48,262 bases of DNA from Clostridia bacterium (GTDB lineage: Bacteria > Bacillota > Clostridia > Lachnospirales > Lachnospiraceae). This document shows, one piece after another, positions 25,925-33,920 of this stretch. The position numbers were made by a program, and so were the translations under genes. Location: contig CAJTDE010000034.1 in NCBI GenBank assembly GCA_910574835.1, positions 1-48,262 of the forward strand, written 5' to 3'. The stretch's first letter is position 1, and the number at the start of each line of letters is the position of its first letter. The notes beneath the pieces are model-generated. The model was not told the DNA's origin. It did no database searches and saw only the letters and a list, made by a program, of their open reading frames with translations.

Positions 25925-27325
25925 TTAATATTTTAGCAGGGACACAGCCAATACCGTCATATCATCAACCGGTTCCGCATCCTGATATTGGCGGACGCGC
26001 CCCAAAATATACGCCGCCAATTCCCCCGGATTGCCCGTGTCGTGCTCCATAATAATATCCTTCATCATCGCTTCCTGGTGCGCCGCCGGAAGCGCATCCA
26101 TCACCCCGTCCGTCACCATTATCACCATATCGCCGTCATAAAGCTTCTTGCTTGAGATATCCGGTTCCAGCTTGTGAAAAACGCCTGCCGGAAAGCTTGT
26201 GGATGAAATAGTTTCCACCCAGTTCTCTCTCCGAATAAATGTAGTAGACGCCCCCACCTTTAAAAACTCACATACTCCCGTATACAGATCCAGTGAGCTG
26301 ACATCAATGGTAGAAAACACCTGATCGTCGGATCTCACAATAAGAGCCGAATTAATCATACGGGCTGCCGTCTCTTTGGTAAAGCCGGCCTCCAAAAACT
26401 GTTCCAGCAAGTCCACTACCAGCTCGCTTTCTCTGTACGCCTCGGCTCCGGAACCCATTCCATCCGAAAGCGCGGCGATAAACCGCCCTTCCCGGCAGTG
26501 ATACAGGGAGAAATTGTCTCCCGAAATAGCTTCCCTGCCCTTCACCGCCTTCTCAATCCCATACAGCACTTGAAAATTGGTCCGCTCTACAAACTGAAGC
26601 GTAATGCGCTCGCTCCCTATAAACGCGCGGCTGTCGTGGGCCGGCATCATAGATTTTTTCATCAGTTTTGAAAGCACGGACGCCACTTCTTTTACAGCCA
26701 CGCAGCGCCTGCGCCGGGTATTGACTGTCAAATACACTTCCTGGCGTTTGTTTTCCTGGCAGTAAACTAAGACTCCATGAACCAAAAGGCCCATAGCCCG
26801 AAGCTTCCTCTTCAAATGAAGCTCCAATCCCTCATCCGTCCGTGTATCCCATACATGTTCCACAGTGTCAGTCATAATATGCGCCATCTCATTAAGCTGC
26901 ACCGCCACAGCCGCACGGTTCTCTTTGAGTCTCGTGTTCCATAGCAGGTCCGTCTTGGACGGCATGTCCAGCACAGCGGCCCCGCCTCCCTCCAAAGATA
27001 CCGCCTCCAAATTGGACGGTCCCGAAAAGCTGTCAGCCAGACTGCGGAAGGCTGTCTCGTATTCCCTTACCCGTTCCCTGGCAGGATGGACCGGCCTGTC
27101 CTCATATTCCTGCGGAAGAGGCATGAAAAGCCATTCCATAATACTGCCGCAAATAACAGTCAAGGAACACACCAATATCCCCTGAGCCGCGCCCAGCATG
27201 ACCGCAAATTCACCCTCCACCTGCAGGAGCCCTACGCCAATCTGCATGGCGGCCACACATCCTCCCGCAACAATTCCATAAAGCCAAGCATAGTGACCAA
27301 CTTTACGTTCTTCTTCCTGTTTCAT
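25925..27325 (-). CDS. spoIIE: SpoIIE-like PP2C serine phosphatase with short membrane domain
   Basis: The start at 27325 (MKQEEERKVGHYA, 466 residues) is set by GGAGGAG upstream; the alternative ATG at 27373 overlaps the promoter -10. Only about two TM segments are seen (about 12-70), against about ten in the 827-residue B. subtilis protein. A regulatory region (about 85-265) and the PP2C domain follow, with metal-binding segments ALSDGMGSG (about 285), VTDGVMD (about 405) and DDMTVLAV (about 454) intact. SpoIIE dephosphorylates SpoIIAA to activate sigma F in the forespore. The place between divIC and tilS is the same as in B. subtilis, which supports the call. Confidence 0.88.
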   Translation of the reverse strand: MKQEEERKVGHYAWLYGIVAGGCVAAMQIGVGLLQVEGEFAVMLGAAQGILVCSLTVICGSIMEWLFMPLPQEYEDRPVHPARERVREYETAFRSLADSFSGPSNLEAVSLEGGGAAVLDMPSKTDLLWNTRLKENRAAVAVQLNEMAHIMTDTVEHVWDTRTDEGLELHLKRKLRAMGLLVHGVLVYCQENKRQEVYLTVNTRRRRCVAVKEVASVLSKLMKKSMMPAHDSRAFIGSERITLQFVERTNFQVLYGIEKAVKGREAISGDNFSLYHCREGRFIAALSDGMGSGAEAYRESELVVDLLEQFLEAGFTKETAARMINSALIVRSDDQVFSTIDVSSLDLYTGVCEFLKVGASTTFIRRENWVETISSTSFPAGVFHKLEPDISSKKLYDGDMVIMVTDGVMDALPAAHQEAMMKDIIMEHDTGNPGELAAYILGRVRQYQDAEPVDDMTVLAVSLLKY

Positions 27326-27371
27326 ACTCTCACTCCTCCACTTTCTTCTGTGTGTGCCTGTGTAGTTGTGC

Positions 27372-27404
27372 ATTATAAAAGAGGCTATTTGCTTTTTTTG
27401 TCAA
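27372..27404 (-). promoter_or_regulatory. spoIIE promoter with 21-bp spacer (Spo0A-dependent type)
   Basis: Perfect TTGACA (27399-27404) and perfect TATAAT (27372-27377) are separated by 21 bp instead of 17. In B. subtilis the Spo0A-activated sigma-A promoters of spoIIE and spoIIG have 21-22 bp spacers. TGTCAAA on the other strand, overlapping the -35, is one base from a 0A box (TGTCGAA). Confidence 0.75.
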
Positions 27405-27530
27405 ATAAGGGGGACGATTCTAAGAAATTTCAGACAAATTAAGACATAGAATTTGGATTATCAAGCTACTTTTTCTACTGAAAAGCTTCATAAAGAATGT
27501 TTCATATTTCTTCTACCCGAATCTCCACGT

Positions 27531-27560
27531 AAAAAGCGGCTGTCACCTGACACCCGCTTT
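27531..27560 (-). terminator. Terminator of the hup-yabO-yabP-yabQ-divIC operon
   Basis: On the minus strand AAAGCGGGTGTCA/TGACAGCCGCTTT forms a 13-bp stem with one mismatch, followed by TTTTT. It overlaps the divIC stop codon and separates that operon from spoIIE. Confidence 0.85.
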
Positions 27561-27861
27561 ACTCCGTAGCTTTAAACAAAATCTCATCTTCATAAACCAG
27601 ACCAAGCCGTTCTTTGGCAACCTCCTCCGCATACTTCTTAGTCTGCACATACTTCCTTAACTCTTCAATCTCTTCCTGTCTTGCTTCTTCCTGTGCTATC
27701 AGCTCCATAAGCTCTTCTTCTTTCTGCTGATACAGCATACTCTTCCGCTTCAACTGCAGCTTTCCAAAGGAGGCCACAATCAGCAGGCACAGAATCGTAA
27801 AAGCAATCACATGAACTCCAAAGCGTTTACTTCGCCGCAACGCGCGCCTTGTCTTTGACAT
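27559..27861 (-). CDS. divIC: Septum formation initiator DivIC/FtsB family
   Basis: A 100-residue bitopic protein: basic N-terminus (MSKTRRALRRSKR), one TM segment (about 15-33), a coiled coil (about 40-72, rich in Glu and Leu heptads) and a short C-terminal domain with AKERLGLVYEDEILFK, typical of DivIC/FtsB. It acts in the divisome with FtsL and DivIB. It lies after yabQ and before spoIIE, exactly as divIC does in B. subtilis, which favours DivIC over FtsL. Confidence 0.9.
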   Translation of the reverse strand: MSKTRRALRRSKRFGVHVIAFTILCLLIVASFGKLQLKRKSMLYQQKEEELMELIAQEEARQEEIEELRKYVQTKKYAEEVAKERLGLVYEDEILFKATE

Positions 27862-27895
27862 ATCTAATGCAGCCCTCCTTCTTCCAATTCCATAC

Positions 27896-28237
27896 TTAAA
27901 ATGATTTGAAATTAATTATAACCTTTTTTATGGAATTATGCAATTTTTTTCCTATCTTTTTTACAATTTTTGAAAATTGAAGATATACAAGCATCCCCAA
28001 TACCACCGCCGCAATTGCAAAGCCGCGGATTGCCCCGCTGTTTTCCTGATACAGCATCTGAAATATGCACACTCCGCTTAACAGCCAGTATACAAGATCC
28101 TCAACGGCCACCGCCGCATTGCTGTGGGGAATTATTTTCCGAAAAATTCGGATTCCGTCATAAGCAGCCATCATGAATACCCCCAGCACAAAGGACCTGG
28201 AAAAAAATTGAATCTCGAATAAAATCCCTTCACTCAT
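27896..28237 (-). CDS. yabQ: Spore cortex biosynthesis protein YabQ
   Basis: A 113-residue membrane protein with about three TM segments (about 10-30, 44-62 and 70-88) and a basic C-terminal tail, of the YabQ family. In B. subtilis YabQ is made under sigma E and is needed for the spore cortex. It starts 6 bp after the yabP stop; no clear Shine-Dalgarno is seen before the ATG, so translation may depend on coupling with yabP. Confidence 0.88.
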   Translation of the reverse strand: MSEGILFEIQFFSRSFVLGVFMMAAYDGIRIFRKIIPHSNAAVAVEDLVYWLLSGVCIFQMLYQENSGAIRGFAIAAVVLGMLVYLQFSKIVKKIGKKLHNSIKKVIINFKSF

Positions 28238-28243
28238 AAGCGC

Positions 28244-28528
28244 TTATTTAAACAGGCGTCCCAGAAGAGAAGCGCCCGCCTTCTGAAAATCCGTTACTTC
28301 CGAATAGGCCATACTGTCAATCCGTCCCTCAATATCCACTTCGCCTTTTTCCAATGTCAGACGGTTCACATGCAGATCTGCGCCCTTGATAGTCAGCATC
28401 CCCTGCTCTGTCTCCAACAAAATCTCCGCAATATCAAAGGAAATCACATCTGTCACGCCACTGACAGTACCTGTCCGTCTATTATTAAATAAGAGCCTGT
28501 GGGACCTTTGCTGCTGCCTCTCTTCCAC
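28244..28528 (-). CDS. yabP: Sporulation protein YabP
   Basis: The start is taken as GTG at 28528, seven bases after AGGAGG, giving 94 residues (VEERQQQRSHRLLF) close to the usual family size. Upstream ATG/TTG codons lie in or before the ribosome binding site. The core GTVSGVTDVISFDIAEILLETEQGMLTIKG is a YabP/YqfC family pattern. YabP works with YabQ in spore coat or cortex assembly in B. subtilis. A stable hairpin sits right at the ribosome binding site (28540-28572). Confidence 0.88.
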   Translation of the reverse strand: MEERQQQRSHRLLFNNRRTGTVSGVTDVISFDIAEILLETEQGMLTIKGADLHVNRLTLEKGEVDIEGRIDSMAYSEVTDFQKAGASLLGRLFK

Positions 28529-28539
28529 TAAAAGACCTC

Positions 28540-28572
28540 CTAACATATTCAACCTATTGTTAAATATATTAG
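28540..28572 (-). promoter_or_regulatory. Hairpin at the yabP ribosome binding site
   Basis: In the minus-strand RNA a 14-bp stem (12 Watson-Crick and two G-U pairs) with a 5-base loop covers the yabO-yabP junction, and its 3' end overlaps the first bases of the AGGAGG of yabP (28536-28541). It may limit translation of yabP from the long transcript or mark a processing site. Confidence 0.5.
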
Positions 28573-28596
28573 GAGGTTACATGTTTTATTCTTGAT

Positions 28597-28836
28597 TTAA
28601 AGATATTTGTACAATTCTTTTGCTTCGTCCTTCTTCATAGTTTCCTGGATATCCAGAACTTCTACCTTTACAGACTTTGTGCCAAACTGTATCTCTATGA
28701 CGTCTCCTACCTTCACATTCACCGATGCTTTGGCAGTCTTACCGTTGACCAGAACTCGTCCCGCATCGCAGGCTTCATTTGCCACAGTCCGCCGCTTTAT
28801 GAGACGGGAAATCTTTAAATATTTATCTAAGCGCAT
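28597..28836 (-). CDS. rqcP: S4 domain RNA-binding protein RqcP/YabO
   Basis: A 79-residue single S4 domain protein (MRLDKYLKISRLIKRRTVANEACDAG, with the RLDK and RLIKRR contacts). In B. subtilis YabO/RqcP assists RqcH in adding alanine tails on stalled 50S subunits. Gene order hup-yabO-yabP-yabQ-divIC supports the call. It starts 3 bp after the hup stop. Confidence 0.92.
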   Translation of the reverse strand: MRLDKYLKISRLIKRRTVANEACDAGRVLVNGKTAKASVNVKVGDVIEIQFGTKSVKVEVLDIQETMKKDEAKELYKYL

Positions 28837-28839
28837 AAA

Positions 28840-29112
28840 TTAGTTCAGAGCATCCTTCAATGCTTTTCCTGCTTTGAATCTGGGCGCCTTGGAAGCAGGG
28901 ATGGTAATGGTCTTGCCAGTCTGGGGATTCCTTCCCTCTCTTGCCGCTCTCTCGGAAACCTCAAAGGTACCGAAGCCTACTAACTGGATCTTCTCCCCCT
29001 TCTTCAGCTCTTCTGTAATAACGTCAGTAAATGCCTTCAAAGCCTTCTCTGCGTCTTTCTTAGATAATTCTGTCTGTTCTGCAATTGCAGCTACTAACTC
29101 CATTCTGTTCAT
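28840..29112 (-). CDS. hup: HU family DNA-binding protein
   Basis: The 90-residue protein is a typical HU: helical half [25 protein letters not shown], then [22 protein letters not shown] with the HU signature and the DNA-contacting arm. It packages DNA as a dimer. CAGGAGGAGA precedes the ATG, and a good promoter is 80 bp upstream. It is the first gene of the hup-yabO-yabP-yabQ-divIC operon. Confidence 0.98.
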   Translation of the reverse strand: MNRMELVAAIAEQTELSKKDAEKALKAFTDVITEELKKGEKIQLVGFGTFEVSERAAREGRNPQTGKTITIPASKAPRFKAGKALKDALN

Positions 29113-29191
29113 CGGTATCTCCTCCTGAAAAAATTAAATCTTGTAGTTTTGAAGGATATGTCTGTGTGTGTGTTCCATATCTTCTTTCCTA

Positions 29192-29220
29192 TTTATACTC
29201 GCTTCTTACCTGTTTGTCAA
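29192..29220 (-). promoter_or_regulatory. Promoter of hup operon
   Basis: Perfect TTGACA (29215-29220), a 17-bp spacer and TATAAA (29192-29197). The -35 overlaps the stop codon of mazG. The leader is about 75 bases. Confidence 0.82.
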
Positions 29221-29639
29221 GGATTTTCAACCATTTTATTGTGCTTGCGGGCTTTCTCCTGTGCTTTTATCTCATTCCAGCTGGCCAGCCCTTCCTCCGC
29301 AGTCAGGGCTTTTTGATCTCCAAATACATGAGGATGACGGCGCACCAGCTTGTGAGCCAGCATGTCTATCACGTCCTCAATGGTGAATCGACTCTCCTCC
29401 GCCGCTATCTGGCTGTGCATCAAAACCTGCAAAAGCACATCCCCCAGCTCTTCGCAGAGATTCTCATCGTCTCTATGCTCGATAGCCTCCACGACCTCCT
29501 GGCTCTCTTCTCTCAGACATTTGATCAAGCTCTCATGGGTTTGTTCTCTGTCCCAGGGACAGCCGTGATCGCTTCGAAGCTCCGCTACAATTTGAAGAAG
29601 TTCGTCATAGGTATATTTTTTGTCCATATCCGTTTTCAT
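29217..29639 (-). CDS. mazG: MazG family nucleotide pyrophosphohydrolase
   Basis: A 140-residue protein with one MazG domain: GCPWDREQTHESL, then the metal-binding EESQEVVEAIE and ELGDVLLQVLMH motifs (ExxE and ExxD). MazG enzymes hydrolyse nucleoside triphosphates to monophosphates. E. coli MazG has two such domains and B. subtilis YabN has a methylase fusion, while this one is a single short domain. The ATG at 29639 sits close to an AAGGG; the ATG four codons later is also possible. It starts 4 bp after the phosphoglucomutase gene ends. Confidence 0.92.
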   Translation of the reverse strand: MKTDMDKKYTYDELLQIVAELRSDHGCPWDREQTHESLIKCLREESQEVVEAIEHRDDENLCEELGDVLLQVLMHSQIAAEESRFTIEDVIDMLAHKLVRRHPHVFGDQKALTAEEGLASWNEIKAQEKARKHNKMVENP

Positions 29640-29643
29640 CCCT

Positions 29644-31326
29644 TTATGAAAAAATGGGTTTTAACGCTGCTGCCAATGTATCCTTCTGAGCCTGTGCTTC
29701 TGCCAAATCTTTTCCCAAGGTAGTAAAGTAGGTTTTGATCTTCGGCTCCGTACCGGACGGACGAACGATAACCTCCGCTCCGCCCTCCAGCTTGTAGATC
29801 AGCACATTCGCAGCCGGAAGCCCCGTCTCCTCCGGCTTCTTGAAGTCTGTCACCTTCACCACGGCATAGCCGCCGATTTCCTTGGGCGGATTCCTGCGCA
29901 GGTCGTCCATAATACCGGCCATCTTATCCATACCCGATAAGCCCGGGAACTCAAAGCTGTCTACTTTATTTAGATAACGTCCGTATTTGTCATAAATCTC
30001 TTCCATCCGCTGCTTTAAGGAAGAGCCGATGCTTCTATAATATGCAGCCATCTCACAGATCAGCATGGAACCGATGATAGCATCCTTGTCCCGCACGTAG
30101 GGGCCGGCCAGATAACCATAGCTTTCCTCAAATCCAAAGATAAACCTATCTACTTCGCCTGCCGCCTCAAGCTGCGCAATCTGATCGCCAATCCACTTGA
30201 ATCCGGTAAGTACGCTTCGCAGCTCCACGCCGTAATTTGCCGCCACCGCATCTGCGAGAGGTGTGGAAACGATGGATTTTACCGCTACGGCCTTTTCGGG
30301 CATAGTGCCTTTTTCCACACGGCCTGCGCAGATATAATCCAGCAGAAGGACGCCTGCCTCGTTGCCGGATACCAGCTCATATGTTCCGTCCGGACACTTC
30401 ATAGCGATGCCTACCCGATCTGCGTCAGGGTCCGTGGCCAGCATCAAGTCCGCACCGGACTTCTCTGCCAGCTCAAGTCCTAAGCGGAGCGCCTCAAATA
30501 TCTCCGGGTTCGGATAAGGACAGGTCGGGAAGTTTCCGTCCGGATACTGCTGCTCCGGAACGATGGTAACATCCGTAATTCCAATGTCCTCCAATATACG
30601 GGTAACCGGAACAAGACCTGAGCCATTCAAGGGGGAATAAACGAGCTTCAGGCCGGCTGTCCTGCAGATTCCCGGACGTACACTGCGGGCCTTGATCGCA
30701 TCGTAAAGAGCCTCCTTGCAGTCATCCCCTACATATGCAATCATTCCTGCTGCCATGCCGTCTTCAAAGCTCATCATTTTGGCACCTGTCAAAATGTCTG
30801 TTTTCTGAATCTCTGCATATACAATATCAGCTGCCTCGTCTGTCATCTGGCATCCGTCCGGACCGTAGGCTTTGTAGCCGTTATACTTTGCCGGGTTATG
30901 AGAAGCAGTAACCATGATACCTGCGTTCGCTTCATAATAACGAGTAGCAAAGCTAAGGGCCGGAACCGGCATCAGCGCATCGTAAATGCGGACCTTGATT
31001 CCGTTTGCCGCCAGCACACAGGCTGCTGTCTTTGCAAATACATCACTGTTAATACGGCTGTCATAGCTGATGGCTACCAGCTGGTTGCCGCCCTGGGTTT
31101 TCACCCAGTTTGCCAGGCCCTGGGTCGCCTGACGTACTACATAAATATTCATGCGGTTAGAGCCTGCCCCCAATACACCGCGAAGCCCTGCGGTGCCGAA
31201 TTTCAAAGCTACGGCAAAGCGATCCTTGATCTCTTCATCATTATCTTTGATGCTCTGAAGCTCTTCTTTTAATGACTCATCCTCTAAATCTGCTTCTGAC
31301 CAACGTTTGTAATCTTCTAAGTACAT
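29644..31326 (-). CDS. Phospho-sugar mutase (phosphoglucomutase/phosphomannomutase)
   Basis: The start at 31326 (MYLEDYKRW, 560 residues) has GGGGTG upstream; an ATG five codons earlier lies next to that site. The four-domain alpha-D-phosphohexomutase pattern is clear: TASHNPAKYNGYK with the phospho-Ser (about 140), DPDADRVG metal loop (about 295), FGFEESYGY sugar-binding loop, and RPSGTEPKIK phosphate-binding loop near the C-terminus. It interconverts glucose 1- and 6-phosphate (or the mannose forms), linking glycolysis to glycan precursors. It is followed at 4 bp by mazG. Confidence 0.95.
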   Translation of the reverse strand: MYLEDYKRWSEADLEDESLKEELQSIKDNDEEIKDRFAVALKFGTAGLRGVLGAGSNRMNIYVVRQATQGLANWVKTQGGNQLVAISYDSRINSDVFAKTAACVLAANGIKVRIYDALMPVPALSFATRYYEANAGIMVTASHNPAKYNGYKAYGPDGCQMTDEAADIVYAEIQKTDILTGAKMMSFEDGMAAGMIAYVGDDCKEALYDAIKARSVRPGICRTAGLKLVYSPLNGSGLVPVTRILEDIGITDVTIVPEQQYPDGNFPTCPYPNPEIFEALRLGLELAEKSGADLMLATDPDADRVGIAMKCPDGTYELVSGNEAGVLLLDYICAGRVEKGTMPEKAVAVKSIVSTPLADAVAANYGVELRSVLTGFKWIGDQIAQLEAAGEVDRFIFGFEESYGYLAGPYVRDKDAIIGSMLICEMAAYYRSIGSSLKQRMEEIYDKYGRYLNKVDSFEFPGLSGMDKMAGIMDDLRRNPPKEIGGYAVVKVTDFKKPEETGLPAANVLIYKLEGGAEVIVRPSGTEPKIKTYFTTLGKDLAEAQAQKDTLAAALKPIFS

Positions 31327-31438
31327 AATTTTACACCCCATTCCTGAATTATGAAGATTTTTCCTTCACTATGTATATGATTTTAATAAATTTAGGGGCA
31401 AAAGTCAACGCAATGTTGTAACAGTTGCCCCCAGATGT

Positions 31439-32440
31439 CTATATTCCAAATTGGAAGAGATGCTTCAGCATTTGTTTTCTCTGGGTCTCCTGGCCTAAAA
31501 ATATCCGCAATTTTTCCGTGCTTTTTTCCGGTATCCAGGCTTTGTTGGCATTGTAGTAATGGTGAGCCAGCTTCCAGACCTTTTCCGGATAGTAAAGGCA
31601 TATGGCCAGATAGGTTCGTTCTTCCCCTGATAACGGGCGCTCTTTTTCATATGCGGACAGCATTTGGCCCGCAAGGCTTTCGTTCCAATTTTGCTTTTCC
31701 ATTATCTTTCGTAAAAAGAGGCAGATATCATTGACCTGTACATTGATCTCGCTGTGTCCAAAGTTGACGACTGCCGGCTCGCGGCGTCCCATAAAAATAT
31801 TATGGTGTATGTATTCCCCATGACAGATATGTTCTTCTTCCAGAGCTTTTTGGCGAAGCCTGTCGTATCCGAGAGTCTCCAGCCGGTTAAGAGCATAATG
31901 TCCGTCCTCAAGAATTTCTTGGGCATATTTCAGGAAAAGCAGCTCAAAGCTTCCTTTTCTGCGCTTGCTTCGGATAAAACCTTGTACCCGCTTCAGCTCT
32001 CTGTTGTGCTTCTCCAGCTCTGTTTCCCGATCATTTCCCAAAAGCCTGGCGGTTATCTCTTCCTCGGACGGCCAGACCCCTCTGGCTGCCTGATGGATGC
32101 GCGCCAGTATCTGCATGCTTTTTATCAAGTCACCCTCGTTATGGGTATCACACTCTTTGCCGGACGGCCAATTTTTAATGATCCAAGTAGTATCATATTC
32201 TCCCGCAGAAAGCAGCTCGCCCTCCAGGTTTGCTACGGCCCGGTCTACCTGACAGACTCCCTCTTCCTCCAGCCTGCCAAGCAGCATCTGCTCATAGGGA
32301 AGTTTTGTCTTAGAACCTGCAAATTCTTTTAATATTTTCAATCCCTGCTCTGTCTCCAGCATAATTGCGCCGCGGCCGCCAAAGCTCCGTAGTAATTTGA
32401 TATCATACTGCTCTAAAATTTGCAGTGCTTTTTCGTTCAC
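31439..32440 (-). CDS. CotS family spore coat protein, kinase-like fold
   Basis: A 333-residue protein of the CotS/aminoglycoside phosphotransferase-like family: an N-lobe (RSFGGRGAIMLETEQGLKILKEF), hinge ENWPSG-like IIKNWPSGKE, and a C-lobe. The expected catalytic HGD...N loop is HGEYIHHN (about 209), and the metal-binding Asp strand is VVNFGHSEI (about 227), so both catalytic Asp are changed and it may be a pseudokinase. CotS proteins are part of or modify the spore coat. The start codon is GTG, with its Shine-Dalgarno GGGGGG inside a terminator-like hairpin. Confidence 0.85.
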   Translation of the reverse strand: MNEKALQILEQYDIKLLRSFGGRGAIMLETEQGLKILKEFAGSKTKLPYEQMLLGRLEEEGVCQVDRAVANLEGELLSAGEYDTTWIIKNWPSGKECDTHNEGDLIKSMQILARIHQAARGVWPSEEEITARLLGNDRETELEKHNRELKRVQGFIRSKRRKGSFELLFLKYAQEILEDGHYALNRLETLGYDRLRQKALEEEHICHGEYIHHNIFMGRREPAVVNFGHSEINVQVNDICLFLRKIMEKQNWNESLAGQMLSAYEKERPLSGEERTYLAICLYYPEKVWKLAHHYYNANKAWIPEKSTEKLRIFLGQETQRKQMLKHLFQFGI

Positions 32441-32442
32441 AA

Positions 32443-32487
32443 AAATCCCCCCGTTCCTTTCAAATCTATGAAAGAACGGGGGGATTT
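32443..32487 (-). terminator. Terminator-like hairpin after cca, covering the cotS ribosome binding site
   Basis: On the minus strand a 19-bp stem with one bulged base (core CCCCCCGTTC/GAACGGGGGG) is followed by ATTTTTG. It lies 22 bp after the cca stop. The 3' arm holds the G-run that serves as the ribosome binding site of cotS, whose GTG starts right after the T-run. Confidence 0.8.
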
Positions 32488-32509
32488 ATGCAACTCGTAT
32501 CACATACTT

Positions 32510-33880
32510 TTAATCTAAATGTATCGCCTCAGCCGTCTCGCCGTCTACGCTGCCGTAATTCGGCAAATGTGACAGCAAATACTCTTTTGTATTGTATTCC
32601 GGATGCTCTATTACTAATTCCAGCATTTCTTTCAATACCTTTCCAAGCTTCGGACCTGATTCCATACCTGCTTTTATCAAATCATTTCCTGTTACCGCCA
32701 GTTCTTTTAAGGAAAGGCAGGCATGTTCCTCCAAAATCTGTCCGTACAGTTCTCCAATCTTCTCCAAGGTCTCAAGCTTTTCCTGATGCATTGATGGATT
32801 CTGCGCCAAAATATCGGCCCTGCGCAGCTTCAGGTAATCAAAAAAGCAATCCTTCCCAATCCGGTATACGGCCCTGCGCACGCCTCTCAAGGTAAGGGGG
32901 ATCTGCCGGTCATCGTGCACACGCACAAGGCGCTTTACCCGGCAAATCGTATCATTATCAAACTTTAAGCGATGCAGGATATGATCCGCCAGCTCTGCGC
33001 CTGCCTCCCCGTGTCCGCGAAAATGATCGATTCCCTGATTATCCTTCGTATGGGTCAGCGGCTTTCCTATATCATGCAGAAGTGCCGCCAGGCGCAATAC
33101 CCTGTCCGCCCCAACTGCCTGCAGTGTTAAGAGAATATGCTCTCCCACACAGCAGCAATGATGGGGATGGTTCTGGGGCGTCTCCATGCAAGCGTCAAAC
33201 TCCGGAAGGATCACATGCGTTATCCCCGTATCATAAAGGGTGCGGAAGCTTTCCGGATGATCTGAGGTTAAAAGCTTCACCAGCTCCGCCTGAATCCGTT
33301 CCGCACTTATCCGTGTGAGACTGGGGGCGAATTTTGCTATGGCATCCCTTGTCTCCCTTTCTATCTCAAAGCCCAGCTGAGCGGAAAACCGGACGGCTCT
33401 TAATATGCGAAGGCTGTCCTCGGTAAATCGTTCCTGCGGATTCCCCACACAGCGGATACGGCCTCTTTTTAGATCTTCCATTCCGTCAAAAGCATCAATC
33501 AGGCCCTCCGCTTCATTATATGCCAAAGCATTTATGGTAAAATCTCTTCTTTTTAAATCTTCTATTAAACTGGGTGTGAAGATAACCTCCGACGGATGCC
33601 TGCCATCCCGATACTCGCCGTCTATACGGTAAGTGGTTACTTCGAACCCTTCTCTGCCTATCAGCACCGTTACCGTTCCATGCTGAATCCCTGTATCTAT
33701 GGTTCTGGAAAATAAGGCTTTTACCTGCTCCGGGCGGGCATTGGTGGTAATATCCCAGTCTGCCGCAGGACGTCCCAGGATGGCGTCACGGACACAGCCT
33801 CCAACTACATAGGCTTCATATCCGGACTCCGTAAGGCGTGCAATAATTTGATTTGCTTTTTGCGGTATCTTTATTCTCAT
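32510..33880 (-). CDS. cca: CCA tRNA nucleotidyltransferase with HD domain
   Basis: The 456-residue enzyme adds or repairs the CCA end of tRNAs; none of the tRNAs in this window encodes CCA. The polymerase head shows VVGGCVRDAILG (25-36), DWD (41-43), the RRDFTINALAYN segment, and the RFTEDSLRILRAVRFSAQL segment. A central HD domain (ALLHDIGKP...HFRGHGEAGAE) follows, as in many Clostridia, with possible phosphohydrolase activity. It is 40 bp downstream of proS. Confidence 0.96.
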   Translation of the reverse strand: MRIKIPQKANQIIARLTESGYEAYVVGGCVRDAILGRPAADWDITTNARPEQVKALFSRTIDTGIQHGTVTVLIGREGFEVTTYRIDGEYRDGRHPSEVIFTPSLIEDLKRRDFTINALAYNEAEGLIDAFDGMEDLKRGRIRCVGNPQERFTEDSLRILRAVRFSAQLGFEIERETRDAIAKFAPSLTRISAERIQAELVKLLTSDHPESFRTLYDTGITHVILPEFDACMETPQNHPHHCCCVGEHILLTLQAVGADRVLRLAALLHDIGKPLTHTKDNQGIDHFRGHGEAGAELADHILHRLKFDNDTICRVKRLVRVHDDRQIPLTLRGVRRAVYRIGKDCFFDYLKLRRADILAQNPSMHQEKLETLEKIGELYGQILEEHACLSLKELAVTGNDLIKAGMESGPKLGKVLKEMLELVIEHPEYNTKEYLLSHLPNYGSVDGETAEAIHLD

Positions 33881-33920
33881 ATGGTTTCCGTCTGTTTATG
33901 CATGGCTTATTAATATGATA

